From Gammaproteobacteria bacterium (GTDB lineage: Bacteria; Pseudomonadota; Gammaproteobacteria; SZUA-140), in contig WFNO01000085.1 of NCBI GenBank assembly GCA_015488555.1, forward strand, positions 1 through 40,316: a stretch of 40,316 nt of DNA, in the 5' to 3' direction. Positions 15,493-23,705 of this stretch are shown one piece after another. Positions within the stretch are counted from its first letter, which is position 1. The number at the start of each line of letters is the position of its first letter. The notes under the pieces were generated by a model. It made no database searches. It was given only the letters and a program-made list of their open reading frames with translations, and was not told the origin of the DNA. The translations under genes were made by a program, and so were the position numbers.

Positions 15493-16742
15493 GCGCCGTG
15501 GACCGCTGCCCCCGCATCTGGCCCCGCGCCATCATCCACGTGGACATGAACGCCTTCTTCGCCGCCGTGGAACAGCGCGATTTCCCCGAATTGCGCCGCC
15601 GCCCCCTGGCCATCACCAACGGCCTGCAGGGTACCTGCATCATCACCTGTTCCTACGAGGCGCGGGCCTTCGGCATCCACACCGGCATGCGCCTGCAGGC
15701 GGCGCGGCGCCTGTGCCCGCAGCTCGTCCAGCGCCCCGCCCGCCCCCGTGTCTACGCGCAGGTCTCCGCCGCCATCATGGCGGCCCTGCGGGATCACATC
15801 AGTCCGGACATGGAAGTGTTTTCGGTGGACGAGGCCTTCCTCGACGTGACCCACTGCCAGCGCCTGCACGGTACGCCCCTGCGCATGGCACGCATGGTGA
15901 AGGCCCTGGTCGCCGAGGTGAGCGGCGGCCTGCGCTGTTCGGTGGGCGTGAGCGGTGACAAGACCACCGCCAAGTTCGCCGCCAAGCTGGAGAAACCCGA
16001 CGGCCTCACCGTGATTCCACCCTGGGAGGCCCGCGAACGCCTGCGCGACATCCCGGTCACCACCCTGTGCGGCGTGGCCGAGGGCATCGGCCGCTTCCTC
16101 GCCCGTCACGGCGCCCGCACCTGCGGCGACGTGGCGCGACTGCCCGTGAGCGTGCTGGCGCGGCGTTTCGGCAACCTGGGGCGACGCATCTGGCTCATGT
16201 GCCAGGGGCGGGACCCGGACCGCATTCACCTGGAAGCCCCGCCACCCCGTACCCTGGGACACGGCAAGGTGGTACCACCGGGCACCCGCGACCGGACCCT
16301 GCTGCTCACTTACCTGCAGCACATGAGCGAGAAGGTGGCGGCGCGCCTGCGGCGCCATGCACTGGAGGCCCAGGTCTTCTTCGTCGGCATCAAAGGAAGG
16401 AACGAATGGCTGGGACAACGCCTGCGCACGGCCGTGCCCGTCTGCAACGGCGGGGCCATCTTCGAATTGTGCCGGCGCTTCATGGCGGAGACCTGGCAAG
16501 GGGAGCCGGCCTTCCAGGTCCAGGTGACGGCGCTCGCACCACAGCCACGCCACCTGCAGTTGTCCCTGTTCGCAGAAGCGGCACCGGGCGTACCGGCAGG
16601 AAACGACAGCGCCCTGCACGCCGTGATGGACGAGATCAACCGCTGTTACGGTGAATTCACCATCGCCCCCGCCCGCCTGTTGCAGCGCTCCACTATGCCC
16701 GACGTGATCGCCCCTGCCTGGAAGCCGTCAGGACACCGGTAA
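15489..16742 (+). CDS. Y-family translesion DNA polymerase (DinB/Pol IV-like)
   Basis: 417 residues from a GTG overlapping the lexA stop. Catalytic palm motifs are HVDMNAFFAAVEQRDF and SVDEAFLDV, with SVGVSGDKTTAKFAAKL in the fingers/palm region and a little-finger domain after about residue 240. The length is near Pol IV (~350) or UmuC (~420). The C-terminal motif QLSLF (near residue 360) resembles a beta-clamp-binding peptide, as expected for a polymerase recruited to stalled forks. No imuA, dnaE2 or umuD is adjacent. Cotranscription with lexA implies induction by DNA damage. Confidence 0.88.
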   Translation: MSAVDRCPRIWPRAIIHVDMNAFFAAVEQRDFPELRRRPLAITNGLQGTCIITCSYEARAFGIHTGMRLQAARRLCPQLVQRPARPRVYAQVSAAIMAALRDHISPDMEVFSVDEAFLDVTHCQRLHGTPLRMARMVKALVAEVSGGLRCSVGVSGDKTTAKFAAKLEKPDGLTVIPPWEARERLRDIPVTTLCGVAEGIGRFLARHGARTCGDVARLPVSVLARRFGNLGRRIWLMCQGRDPDRIHLEAPPPRTLGHGKVVPPGTRDRTLLLTYLQHMSEKVAARLRRHALEAQVFFVGIKGRNEWLGQRLRTAVPVCNGGAIFELCRRFMAETWQGEPAFQVQVTALAPQPRHLQLSLFAEAAPGVPAGNDSALHAVMDEINRCYGEFTIAPARLLQRSTMPDVIAPAWKPSGHR

Positions 16743-16960
16743 AGCCTTTGACAGGCTGTTGAGACCGCGACCACATGCGGCCACAAAACACGGGGGCCAT
16801 TCGAGCGGAAGCAATGAAACCGGGAAAGATCTGCCCATACCTGCACTTGCCGCCAGGGCGATTGCGACGTGTGGATTTGGAATGGTCCTGGCACGTTCCC
16901 GGGACCCTTTCGAAGAGGGACCGGAAGAAACCGGAACAATCTTGGAGAGTGGTCAGGGAT

Positions 16961-17110
16961 TCAGTCCGGCTTCGCTTTCAGAGCCGCGGCGCGGCGGGCC
17001 GCTTCCTCCGCCTCGCGCCGTTTCACGTTGCGCCAGTCGGCATAACCGATCAGACCCAGGAGCAACGCCAACAGTGAAATGACCACGATTTGCACGATGA
17101 TGATGCCCAT
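16961..17110 (-). CDS. Small single-pass membrane protein, 49 residues
   Basis: From the ATG at 17110 the product is one hydrophobic helix (IIIVQIVVISLLALLLGLIG) followed by a basic, Ala/Glu-rich cytoplasmic tail ending in KAKPD. Longer in-frame starts add an implausible N-terminus. The ribosome site is weak. I do not recognise a family; it resembles small inner-membrane accessory proteins in layout only. Confidence 0.5.
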   Translation of the reverse strand: MGIIIVQIVVISLLALLLGLIGYADWRNVKRREAEEAARRAAALKAKPD

Positions 17111-17386
17111 GGAGCGAGCATAACACATCGGCGGAAAAACGCCAAAACTCGAACCATTCATTCGAGCTTCACAAAGTCCACTCGCCGCATGGCACTTGGC
17201 ATACCCAGCGCCCCGCGCATTGCTCCAACACCTCCCCGTTCCAGACCTCACTTCATGCCACGTCGCGGCCCAATGGCAGGCGGTTTCATGAATGATCCCC
17301 GCGCGGATTTCTTTGAGAAATACAGAAAAGTCGTTTCATTATGACCGATACTTCAAGCCTCCATCGAGAAACGTATTCTTGCTTGT

Positions 17387-17758
17387 TCAGCGCTGTACGT
17401 CCCGCCAAAGCGGCAGGCTCCTCAACCATGGGGCCGTGAAACCATAGACCAGAAGCGCTGCCACGTCTGCGATCCAATCGCCCAGAGAGGCATCCCGGTA
17501 CGGCAGGAAATACTGCACGCATTCGATGGCCAGTCCATAAGCTGCCAGATACAAGACCTGATACCAGTGGTACAACCGAGGATGCATAAGATCCAGCAGC
17601 ATGGCCAGCACCAAGAAAGCTGCGAAATGCTGGAGCTTGTCGCTGATATCGTTGACGATCGAGTCCTCCGGTACGGGCAGGAAGGACAAGGTGCTGACCA
17701 TGAGCAGCACAGGATAGAACGACCAGCGGATCAACAGCAGGAAAGGGGATGCAGTCAT
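17387..17758 (-). CDS. VanZ-family membrane protein
   Basis: 123 residues from the ATG at 17758; the frame extends upstream but would read through a terminator hairpin and lacks membrane-protein character there. Three to four membrane helices are visible (about 5-22, 42-60, 66-82, 96-112). The VanZ-family signature is DKLQHFAAFLVLA followed by YGLAIECVQYFLPYRDASLGDWIAD, with conserved Asp/His/Glu/Asp at membrane borders. Members occur in envelope-polysaccharide and exosortase loci, but the biochemical role is unknown. A candidate structured RNA and terminator lie about 100 nt upstream. Confidence 0.8.
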   Translation of the reverse strand: MTASPFLLLIRWSFYPVLLMVSTLSFLPVPEDSIVNDISDKLQHFAAFLVLAMLLDLMHPRLYHWYQVLYLAAYGLAIECVQYFLPYRDASLGDWIADVAALLVYGFTAPWLRSLPLWRDVQR

Positions 17759-17861
17759 GGTCCGGAAACGAAAAACCGCAGTGTACGGATTTGCCGGCGT
17801 CCTGGCAAAGGCATACACCCAGCGGGACCGATGAGAATGATTCGTATTTGTCGCTGCCCCA

Positions 17862-17891
17862 ATAAAAAAAGGGGTGCACGCGGTGCACCCC
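17862..17891 (-). terminator. Minus-strand intrinsic terminator upstream of the VanZ gene
   Basis: Read on the minus strand, a perfect 9-bp GC-rich stem (GGGGTGCAC / GTGCACCCC, 3-nt loop) runs into T7ATT. It lies just over 100 nt before the VanZ ATG, and no minus-strand coding region ends nearby. It would therefore terminate a short non-coding transcript or act as an attenuator. Confidence 0.75.
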
Positions 17892-17949
17892 AAAGGCTTG
17901 AGGGAGGTGAAAGATGAAAAGGGCACTGATCGGGCCCCAATCTTTCACC
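17862..17949 (-). ncRNA. Candidate small structured RNA or attenuator leader
   Basis: On the minus strand a perfect 10-bp stem, GGTGAAAGAT with ATCTTTCACC (17940-17949 and 17906-17915) enclosing 24 nt, is followed 14 nt later by the strong terminator at 17862-17891. A hairpin then a terminator with no open frame is the layout of a small RNA 3' half or a transcription attenuator. The 5' end and promoter are not clear; a weak AGTATG -10 lies farther upstream. I do not recognise a known riboswitch. Confidence 0.4.
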
Positions 17950-18107
17950 CAGTGTGGTTTGCATACTCCATGCCAGGCACTGGTCCGTCTGAGAAACAAT
18001 GATTTGGGGCATGAACACCGGCCTGCGCGGCGCAGACCGCCGGTATTTCGTCCCCGCTGCGTCAAGGCATGGACTGGACGCGGATGGGATGTAGACTTGA
18101 AGGAGAC

Positions 18108-19628
18108 ATGACCGCCGGAACACCGCTTTATCTGCTCCTCGACCAGGGCGGTCATGCCAGCCGCGCCCTGATCTGCGACCTGCGCGGTCGCGTATTGAGC
18201 CAGGCGCATTGCCCGCTGGTCCCAGCCGTCTCAGGCGAGCACTGGGAATACGATGCCCGCCGCCTGCTGGAGAGCGTGCAGCGGGCCGCCCACGAGGCTG
18301 TGGCGTCACTGGGACCCGCCCATCGCCGCAGGCTGCGCGCTGCCGCCCTGGCCACCCAGCGTTCCAACGTGGCCTGCTGGGACCGCCGCCGCGGCCGGCC
18401 CCTGGCGCCGGTCATCGCCTGGCAGGATCGCCGGGCCCAGGCGCTGCTGGACGCGCTGCCCGCTGGAGCCCGCCGGCGTATCCGCCGGCTCACCGGCCTC
18501 TTTCCCTCCCCCCACTACGGCGCCGGCAAACTGCGCTGGTGCCTGGACCACCTGTCCGCCGTACGGAAGGCCCATGCGGACGGCACCCTGGCCCTCGGGC
18601 CCATGGCCGCCTTCCTGGCCCAGGCCCTCACCGGCAGCGCGCAACCGCTCGCCGACCCCGTCAATGCTTCGCGCACCCTGCTGTGGGACCTGCGCCGGCG
18701 CCGGTGGTCACCCGCCTTGCTGCGGCTCTTCGACCTCCCGCAGGCGGACTTGCCGGCCTGCGTGCCGTCCTGTCACGATTTCGGCTCCCTGCCTGTCGCC
18801 GGCCTGACCCTGCCCCTGCGCTTGGTGACGGGCGACCAGGCCGCGGCGCCCTTCGCCTGGGGAAAGCCGGACCCGCAAGTGGTGCACATCACCCTGGGTA
18901 CCGGCGCCTTCCTCCTGCGGCCCACCGGCAATGCCCTTAGGCTGCGTCCCGGCCTGCTGGGCGGCATCCTCCACGACGACGGGAACAAGGCGCACTATGC
19001 CCTGGAAGGCACGGTCAACGGCGCCGGAAACGCCCTGCGCGGATACCAGGCGGCCACGGGTAGAGCGGTGAACTTCGCGCGCCTGGACCGCCTGCCGCCC
19101 CCGGCCGAGCACGCGCCCCTCTTCCTCAACGGCGTGGGCGGTCTGGGCACGCCTTTCATGCAGGCCCGCTTCCCTTCCCGCTTCATCGGTGACGGGCGGG
19201 AAAGTTGGGAAGAACGCCTGGCGGCGGTGCTGGAGAGCATCCTGTTCCTGCTCCAGCTCAACCTGGAGCGCCTGATCCGCGCAGGCCCGACCCCAGAAAG
19301 GATCCCGGCGCGGATCGAACTGGGCGGCGGACTTTCACGCCTGGACAGCTTCAGCCAGCGTCTTGCCGATCTCAGCGGCCTGCCGGTGCGGCGCTGCCGC
19401 CATCACGAGACCACCGCCCTGGGCTTGTTGGGACTCCTCGCCGCCGCCGATGGCCTTGCCCTGGCGCTGCCGGCCGCCGAGGTCTTTCAGCCCCGCGAAA
19501 ACGCCGTGACCCGGCGGCGCTACCGGCGCTGGAAGCACCTGCTGTATGATGCACTGAATAATGATGCACTGAATAATAATGATCTGGAATCGGATCGAAC
19601 GGCAGATCCTATTTGGGAGGCGCAATGA
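18108..19628 (+). CDS. FGGY-family carbohydrate kinase, glycerol kinase-like
   Basis: 506 residues from the ATG at 18108, preceded by GAAGGAG at rather short spacing; an ATG at 18069 would add 13 residues. The ATPase-fold FGGY kinase is recognised by LLLDQGGHASRA (phosphate 1 loop, with DQGG in place of the usual DQGT), IAWQDRR as in GlpK, TGDQAAAPF with the catalytic-base Asp, and ITLGTGAFLL. The genes after it, a glycerophosphodiesterase and GlpD, point to glycerol as substrate, yielding glycerol-3-phosphate. The sequence is divergent from typical GlpK, so another polyol remains possible. The 3' end carries a 15-bp tandem repeat coding DALNN twice. The stop overlaps the next ATG (ATGA). Confidence 0.8.
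   Translation: MTAGTPLYLLLDQGGHASRALICDLRGRVLSQAHCPLVPAVSGEHWEYDARRLLESVQRAAHEAVASLGPAHRRRLRAAALATQRSNVACWDRRRGRPLAPVIAWQDRRAQALLDALPAGARRRIRRLTGLFPSPHYGAGKLRWCLDHLSAVRKAHADGTLALGPMAAFLAQALTGSAQPLADPVNASRTLLWDLRRRRWSPALLRLFDLPQADLPACVPSCHDFGSLPVAGLTLPLRLVTGDQAAAPFAWGKPDPQVVHITLGTGAFLLRPTGNALRLRPGLLGGILHDDGNKAHYALEGTVNGAGNALRGYQAATGRAVNFARLDRLPPPAEHAPLFLNGVGGLGTPFMQARFPSRFIGDGRESWEERLAAVLESILFLLQLNLERLIRAGPTPERIPARIELGGGLSRLDSFSQRLADLSGLPVRRCRHHETTALGLLGLLAAADGLALALPAAEVFQPRENAVTRRRYRRWKHLLYDALNNDALNNNDLESDRTADPIWEAQ
19548..19577 (+). repeat. 15-bp tandem repeat, two units, in the kinase 3' end
   Basis: GATGCACTGAATAAT occurs twice in tandem, with a degenerate third start. It is in frame and adds Asp-Ala-Leu-Asn-Asn repeats to the kinase C-terminus. 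Confidence 0.85.
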
Positions 19629-20422
19629 AGGCGGCGGACGCATTGCGATTGGTGGCCCACCGCGGCTACCCGCGGCATTATCCTGAAAACACCCTGGCCG
19701 GGATCACGGCGGCGCTGCAGGCGGGAGCCCGCCATCTGGAAGTGGACGTCCAGCTCAGCCGTGACGGCGTCCCCGTGCTGTTCCACGACGCCACCCTGGA
19801 GCGCACCACCGGCCGGCCGGGCATGGTGATGGACCTGGACTTCGCCACCCTGGCACGCATCTGCGCCGGCGAACCCCGGCGCTTCGGCCAGCGCTTCCGG
19901 GACCAGACCATCCCGCCCTTGCAGGCATTGACCGATCTGCTCGGGGACTGGCCCGCCGCCACGGTCTTCGTGGAGATCAAGACCGAAAGCCTGGTCCGTT
20001 TCGGCACGGCCCGCATGGTGGCGGCCGTGCTGGAAGCCGTGCAAGGACTCGGCACCCGGGCCATCCCCATCTCCTACGATCTGCCAGCCGTGGAACGCGC
20101 CCGCCACTCGGGCGCGGCCCGCATCGGCTGGGTCCTGACCCGGCCCGACGCCGCGGCCCGGCGGGCGGCCGCGGCCCGGCGGCCGGACTTCCTGTTCTGC
20201 AATCATCGCAAGCTGGAGGCGGAGGACGCGGAACCGTGGCCAGGCCCCTGGCACTGGGTACTGTACGAGATCACCGATCCCGAGCTGGCCCTGATCTGGC
20301 ACGATCGCGGGGCCGAATACATCGAAACCATGGCCATCGGTGAGATGCTGCGCCATCCCCGACTTCAGGATCACCTTCAGGATCACCTTCACGATCACTT
20401 TCAGGATCCGGGATATCCCTGA
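19625..20422 (+). CDS. Cytoplasmic glycerophosphodiester phosphodiesterase (UgpQ-like)
   Basis: 265 residues from the ATG at 19625 with GGGAGG ahead; the start overlaps the kinase stop. Catalytic motifs of the GDPD TIM barrel are present: VAHRGYPRHYPENT (His/Arg), HLEVDVQLSRDG (Glu/Asp), LFHDATLERTTG (second His) and VFVEIKTE. No signal peptide is present, so it acts in the cytoplasm like UgpQ, hydrolysing glycerophosphodiesters such as glycerophosphoethanolamine to glycerol-3-phosphate and an alcohol. The C-terminus is extended by 12-bp tandem repeats encoding QDHL-type units. It is the middle gene of the glycerol operon. Confidence 0.92.
   Translation: MKAADALRLVAHRGYPRHYPENTLAGITAALQAGARHLEVDVQLSRDGVPVLFHDATLERTTGRPGMVMDLDFATLARICAGEPRRFGQRFRDQTIPPLQALTDLLGDWPAATVFVEIKTESLVRFGTARMVAAVLEAVQGLGTRAIPISYDLPAVERARHSGAARIGWVLTRPDAAARRAAAARRPDFLFCNHRKLEAEDAEPWPGPWHWVLYEITDPELALIWHDRGAEYIETMAIGEMLRHPRLQDHLQDHLHDHFQDPGYP
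20363..20410 (+). repeat. 12-bp tandem repeat, four units, in the phosphodiesterase 3' end
   Basis: Four units of CTTCAGGATCAC (third and fourth degenerate) encode repeated Leu-Gln-Asp-His at the extreme C-terminus, just before the overlapping glpD start. Confidence 0.88.
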
Positions 20423-21627
20423 TGGAGCACACCGACATCCTCGTCATCGGCGGCGGCATCCACGGTGCGGGCATGGCCCAGGCAGCGGCGGCGGCCGGTC
20501 ATGGCGTGCGGGTACTGGAACAGCGCGCCCTGGCCTTCGGCACCTCCAGCCGTTCCAGCAAACTTATCCACGGCGGCCTGCGTTATCTGGAATCGGCCCA
20601 GTTCGCGCTGGTACGGGAATGCCTGCGTGAACGCGCCCTGCTCCTGCGCCTGGCGCCGGACCTGGTCCACCTGCGTGCCTTCCACATCCCCGTCTATGGC
20701 GACACCACGCGCCGGCCCTGGCAACTGCGCCTGGGACTGACCCTCTATGGCCTCCTGGGCGGCCTGCGCCAGGAAACCCGCTTCCGCACCCTGCCGCGCA
20801 GCCACTGGGACGCACTGGATGGCCTGGACACCCGGGGACTGCAGCAGGTGTTTCAGTACCACGACGCCCAGACCGACGACGCCGCCCTCACCCGGGCGGT
20901 GATGCACTCGGCCCAGGAACTGGGTGCCCGCCTGGAGATGCCCGCGACCTTCTGCGGCGCCGAACTGGACGAGCACGGCGTGACCGTGCACTACCGCCGT
21001 GGCGACCGGGAATACAGCTGCCGGGCGCGCGTGCTGGTAAACGCCGCCGGCCCCTGGGCCCACCAGGTCCTGGCCCGGGTCGTGCCGCAGGTCCGGCCCC
21101 CGGCGGTGGAACTGGTGCAGGGCAGCCACATCGTCCTCGACGGGCGGCTGCAACGGGGCTGCTACTACCTGGAGGCACCGCGCGACCGGCGCGCGGTGTT
21201 CGCCATGCCCTGGCAGGGGCGCATCCTGGTGGGGACCACCGAACTGCCCTACCGCGGGGATCCGGCGCAGGTCAGCCCCACGGCAGGCGAGTTGGATTAT
21301 CTGCTGGAGACCTTCGGCCATTATTTTCCGGCCTGGCGCGGCGCGGGCCGCGGGCAGATCCGCGAGGCCTTCGCCGGCTTGCGGGTGCTGCCCGCCGCCC
21401 CCGGCAGCGCCTTCGACCGGCCGCGCGAGACCCTCTTTCACGTGGATCGCGCGCAGCGCCCGCGCCTGCTCAGTGTCTTCGGCGGCAAACTCACCGCCTA
21501 CCGGGCCACTGCGGAAAAGGTCATGGCACGACTCGCCGCCAGCCTGCCGGTGCGCCGCCCTCGGGCCGATACGCGCCGCCTGCGGCTCGTGCCCGTGGAC
21601 CCGCCCGGAAATCAACCCGGGGACTGA
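20422..21627 (+). CDS. glpD: FAD-dependent glycerol-3-phosphate dehydrogenase, short form
   Basis: 401 residues. It starts with the FAD-binding ILVIGGGIHGAGMAQAAAAAG, then the GlpD signature SSRSSKLIHGGLRYLE, and later VNAAGPWAH, GSHIVL, MPWQGRILVGTTE and FGGKLTAYRATAEKV. The enzyme oxidises glycerol-3-phosphate to dihydroxyacetone phosphate and feeds electrons to quinone at the inner membrane. It is about 100 residues shorter than E. coli GlpD because the C-terminal helical domain is mostly missing. The ATG overlaps the preceding stop by one base. An 11-bp tandem repeat follows the stop. Confidence 0.92.
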   Translation: MEHTDILVIGGGIHGAGMAQAAAAAGHGVRVLEQRALAFGTSSRSSKLIHGGLRYLESAQFALVRECLRERALLLRLAPDLVHLRAFHIPVYGDTTRRPWQLRLGLTLYGLLGGLRQETRFRTLPRSHWDALDGLDTRGLQQVFQYHDAQTDDAALTRAVMHSAQELGARLEMPATFCGAELDEHGVTVHYRRGDREYSCRARVLVNAAGPWAHQVLARVVPQVRPPAVELVQGSHIVLDGRLQRGCYYLEAPRDRRAVFAMPWQGRILVGTTELPYRGDPAQVSPTAGELDYLLETFGHYFPAWRGAGRGQIREAFAGLRVLPAAPGSAFDRPRETLFHVDRAQRPRLLSVFGGKLTAYRATAEKVMARLAASLPVRRPRADTRRLRLVPVDPPGNQPGD

Positions 21628-21634
21628 CCGGAAC

Positions 21635-21678
21635 CTATCCGGAAACTATTCGGGCACTATCCGGATACTATCCGGGCG
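21635..21678. repeat. 11-bp tandem repeat, four units, between glpD and the HIT gene
   Basis: Four units of the type CTATCCGGATA fill the junction of two convergent genes and supply the stop codon of the HIT gene. CCGGATA-C-TATCCGG (21661-21675) is also a near-perfect palindrome. Confidence 0.85.
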
Positions 21679-22012
21679 GCCAGCCCATGGGGCGGCCGCC
21701 CAGCACGTGCAGATGGAGGTGGAACACCGTCTGCCCGGCATCGGCGTTGCAATTCATGAGCGTGCGATAACCGCGCTCGGCGATGCCCTCCCGCCGCGCC
21801 ACTTCCCGGGCGGCCAGATACAGGCGGCCCACCAGCTCGGCATGCCGTTCCTCGAGATCGTTGAGGGTGGCGATGTGCTCGCGTGGGATGACCAGCACGT
21901 GCACGGGGGCCTGGGGATTGATGTCCCGGAAGGCCAGCACCTGCTCGTCCTCGTACACCACGTCGGGCTGGATCTCCCCCGCCGCCATCTTGCAAAACAG
22001 ACAATCCGTCAT
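21668..22012 (-). CDS. HIT-family nucleotide hydrolase (HinT-like)
   Basis: 114 residues from the ATG at 22012 with GGGGGAGG ahead. DCLFCKMAAGEI at the N-terminus and the histidine triad FHLHLHVLGGRPMGWPPG at the C-terminus identify the HinT branch, which hydrolyses purine nucleoside phosphoramidates such as adenylated Lys-tRNA synthetase intermediates. The longer open frame to 22279 overlaps the YjbQ gene and is not used. It is the last gene of the minus-strand run and its stop lies in the 11-bp repeat. Confidence 0.93.
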   Translation of the reverse strand: MTDCLFCKMAAGEIQPDVVYEDEQVLAFRDINPQAPVHVLVIPREHIATLNDLEERHAELVGRLYLAAREVARREGIAERGYRTLMNCNADAGQTVFHLHLHVLGGRPMGWPPG

Positions 22013-22041
22013 TCCTGCCTCCCCCGATGTTTCCCGCATCG

Positions 22042-22485
22042 TCACGACCCGCCCAGCACCTGCACGGCCACCTGCCGGCGGCGCGGGCCGTCCATTTCCA
22101 GGAACAGAATGGCCTGATAGCGCCCCAACTGCAACTCTCCCCCATGCAGGCAGAGAGTCTCGCCATTGCCGAACACCATGGCGAGGAGATGGGCGTGGGC
22201 GTTCTTGGGTTCGTCCGGCGGGACGTTCTCGCGCAGGTGCAGATCGTTGTGCAGATAAGGCGCATCCGGAGGCATCCACTCCAGAAAACGGTTGCGGATA
22301 TCCTCGAGCAAGCGCGCCTCGTTCTCGTTGATGGTGACAGCACAGGTGGTGTGCAAGGAAGACAGCGCGACCACGCCGTCACGCACCCCGGACTCCCGCA
22401 CCACGGCGGTCACCTCCTCCGTGATATCCCGCACGCAGAAATTCGCCTCGGTTTCGATTTCGATCCTGCGGTAATACGCTTTCAT
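22042..22485 (-). CDS. YjbQ-family protein (secondary thiamine-phosphate synthase type)
   Basis: 147 residues. YjbQ/UPF0047 signatures are present: SSLHTTCAVTINENE, the metal-site YLHNDLHLREN, NAHAHLLAMVFG and LGRYQAILFLEMDGPR. Family members have weak thiamine-phosphate synthase activity in vitro, but the physiological role is unsettled. It lies 29 nt upstream of the HIT gene and 27 nt downstream of cpdA. Confidence 0.92.
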   Translation of the reverse strand: MKAYYRRIEIETEANFCVRDITEEVTAVVRESGVRDGVVALSSLHTTCAVTINENEARLLEDIRNRFLEWMPPDAPYLHNDLHLRENVPPDEPKNAHAHLLAMVFGNGETLCLHGGELQLGRYQAILFLEMDGPRRRQVAVQVLGGS

Positions 22486-22512
22486 GACTGAGATCCCCTG
22501 CTCGGAATGAAA

Positions 22513-23337
22513 TCACTCGTGAGCCGTCCCCGAGCCGCCGCGCCCGCTATCTGCGAGGGCCACGCGCACGACGCCGGTCTCCAGGGTACCGTCGTCCGCC
22601 AGCGCCAGCCAGCGATAACCGGGATCGGCATCGTCGAGGGCGAATTCCTGCGCCTCGGGCAGGAACTGGACCATGGTGGACGGCGTACCCAGCAGGCGCA
22701 CGCCATTGCGTACTTCCTCGTATTCCTGGTGGACGTGTCCCCAGAGTACGGCGCGCACGTTGGCATGGGCGTCGAGAACCGCGAAGAACGCCTCCGCATC
22801 GTCCAGGACCTGTCCCCGATCCAACCAGGCCATCCCGCAGGGCTGGGCCGGATGATGCAGGAAAACCACGGCGGGGTCCCGGGGATGGCGCCCCAGCGCC
22901 TCGTCCAGGGCCTGCAGCTCCTGCGCGCCCAAGTGGCCCCCCACCTCGCCCGGAACACTGCTGTCGAGAAAGACGAGATGCCAGCGGCCATGACGCGCAC
23001 TGCGCTGCCAGGTGACCGGCGGCCGGGAAAAGACCTCGCGCATGGCCCGCGGATCGTCGTGATTGCCGGGCAGGCAATACACGGGGCAGCCCAAGGCAGT
23101 GAAATGGCGGCGCAGGCGGGGATAGGCCTCGGGTTCGTCGTGCACCAGATCGCCGGTCACCACCGCGGCATCCCAATGTGATTCCTGCAGTGATTCCTGC
23201 AGCGATTCCTGCAATGATTCCTGCCGGCGGGCCGCGGCGAGCACCGCCTGCAGGGTGCGCTCGGGCTCGACGCCGTAACTGACGTGCCGTGGATCGGCGA
23301 AGAGATGGGTGTCCGTGCAATGCAGGATACGAATCAT
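22513..23337 (-). CDS. cpdA: CpdA-like cyclic-AMP phosphodiesterase (calcineurin fold)
   Basis: 274 residues. All metallophosphoesterase motifs are present: CTDTHLF, VVTGDLVHDE, LPGNHDD, FLHHPAQP and LWGHVHQEY, in the order and length of CpdA/Icc, which hydrolyses 3',5'-cAMP. An insertion between the first and second motifs encodes four near-identical QESL/QESH units from a 12-bp tandem repeat; it lies in a helix-loop region and probably does not disturb the metal site. The start overlaps the stop of the preceding gene (ATGA). Confidence 0.9.
   Translation of the reverse strand: MIRILHCTDTHLFADPRHVSYGVEPERTLQAVLAAARRQESLQESLQESLQESHWDAAVVTGDLVHDEPEAYPRLRRHFTALGCPVYCLPGNHDDPRAMREVFSRPPVTWQRSARHGRWHLVFLDSSVPGEVGGHLGAQELQALDEALGRHPRDPAVVFLHHPAQPCGMAWLDRGQVLDDAEAFFAVLDAHANVRAVLWGHVHQEYEEVRNGVRLLGTPSTMVQFLPEAQEFALDDADPGYRWLALADDGTLETGVVRVALADSGRGGSGTAHE
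23180..23227 (-). repeat. 12-bp tandem repeat, four units, inside cpdA
   Basis: Four units related to GATTCCTGCAGT (plus-strand view) encode the QES-L/H repeat between metal motifs 1 and 2. Unit number could change without shifting the frame. Confidence 0.88.
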
Positions 23338-23660
23338 GCCGGATCGTCTTTTCGGCTGTCGCTCACCACCTCGAACATCTCCAGCACGTTACGCCCCGCA
23401 TACATCTCCGCCGGGGTCTGGCGCGCCCGCTCGTGTGCACGGGCGAAGGATTCGCTCTGCGTCCAGGCCTCGAAGGCCTCCCTGCTCTCCCACAGCGTCA
23501 TCACCACGTGACAATCGCTGCTGTCCTGCGCCGGGCGCAGGATCAGGTTGCGGATGAAGCCCGGGGACTGTTCCACCAGCCCGGCACGATTGCGGAAACG
23601 CGCCTCGAAATCCTGCCAGTATTCTTTCTTCACGGGTATACGATTCATGACCACGAACAT
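23334..23660 (-). CDS. Antibiotic-biosynthesis-monooxygenase-fold protein (HmoA-like)
   Basis: 108 residues. The ABM ferredoxin-like fold is indicated by MFVVMNRIPVKKEYWQDFE, a middle FRNR...SPGFIRNLIL strand-helix, HVVMTLWESREAFEAW and a C-terminal FEVV strand. Relatives include haem-degrading HmoA/HmoB and many of unknown substrate; the haem-binding residues cannot be verified here. AAAGGAG precedes the ATG. It is translationally coupled to cpdA. Confidence 0.85.
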   Translation of the reverse strand: MFVVMNRIPVKKEYWQDFEARFRNRAGLVEQSPGFIRNLILRPAQDSSDCHVVMTLWESREAFEAWTQSESFARAHERARQTPAEMYAGRNVLEMFEVVSDSRKDDPA

Positions 23661-23705
23661 GTTTCGGCTCCTTTCAGAGGACGGAGGATGGCAGAGGAGA
23701 ACAGA

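Noticed and set aside
17288-17439. Two tiny plus-strand frames in ATGA overlap (18 and 32 codons) before the VanZ gene
   Set aside because: The short sequences look protein-like (MNDPRADFFEKYRKV), but they are too short, weakly initiated and run into the antisense VanZ gene. They might be remnants; support is insufficient.
17286-18209. 307-codon minus-strand frame across the VanZ and intergenic region
   Set aside because: It reads through the terminator and has atypical composition; the VanZ protein is in a different frame with clear membrane helices.
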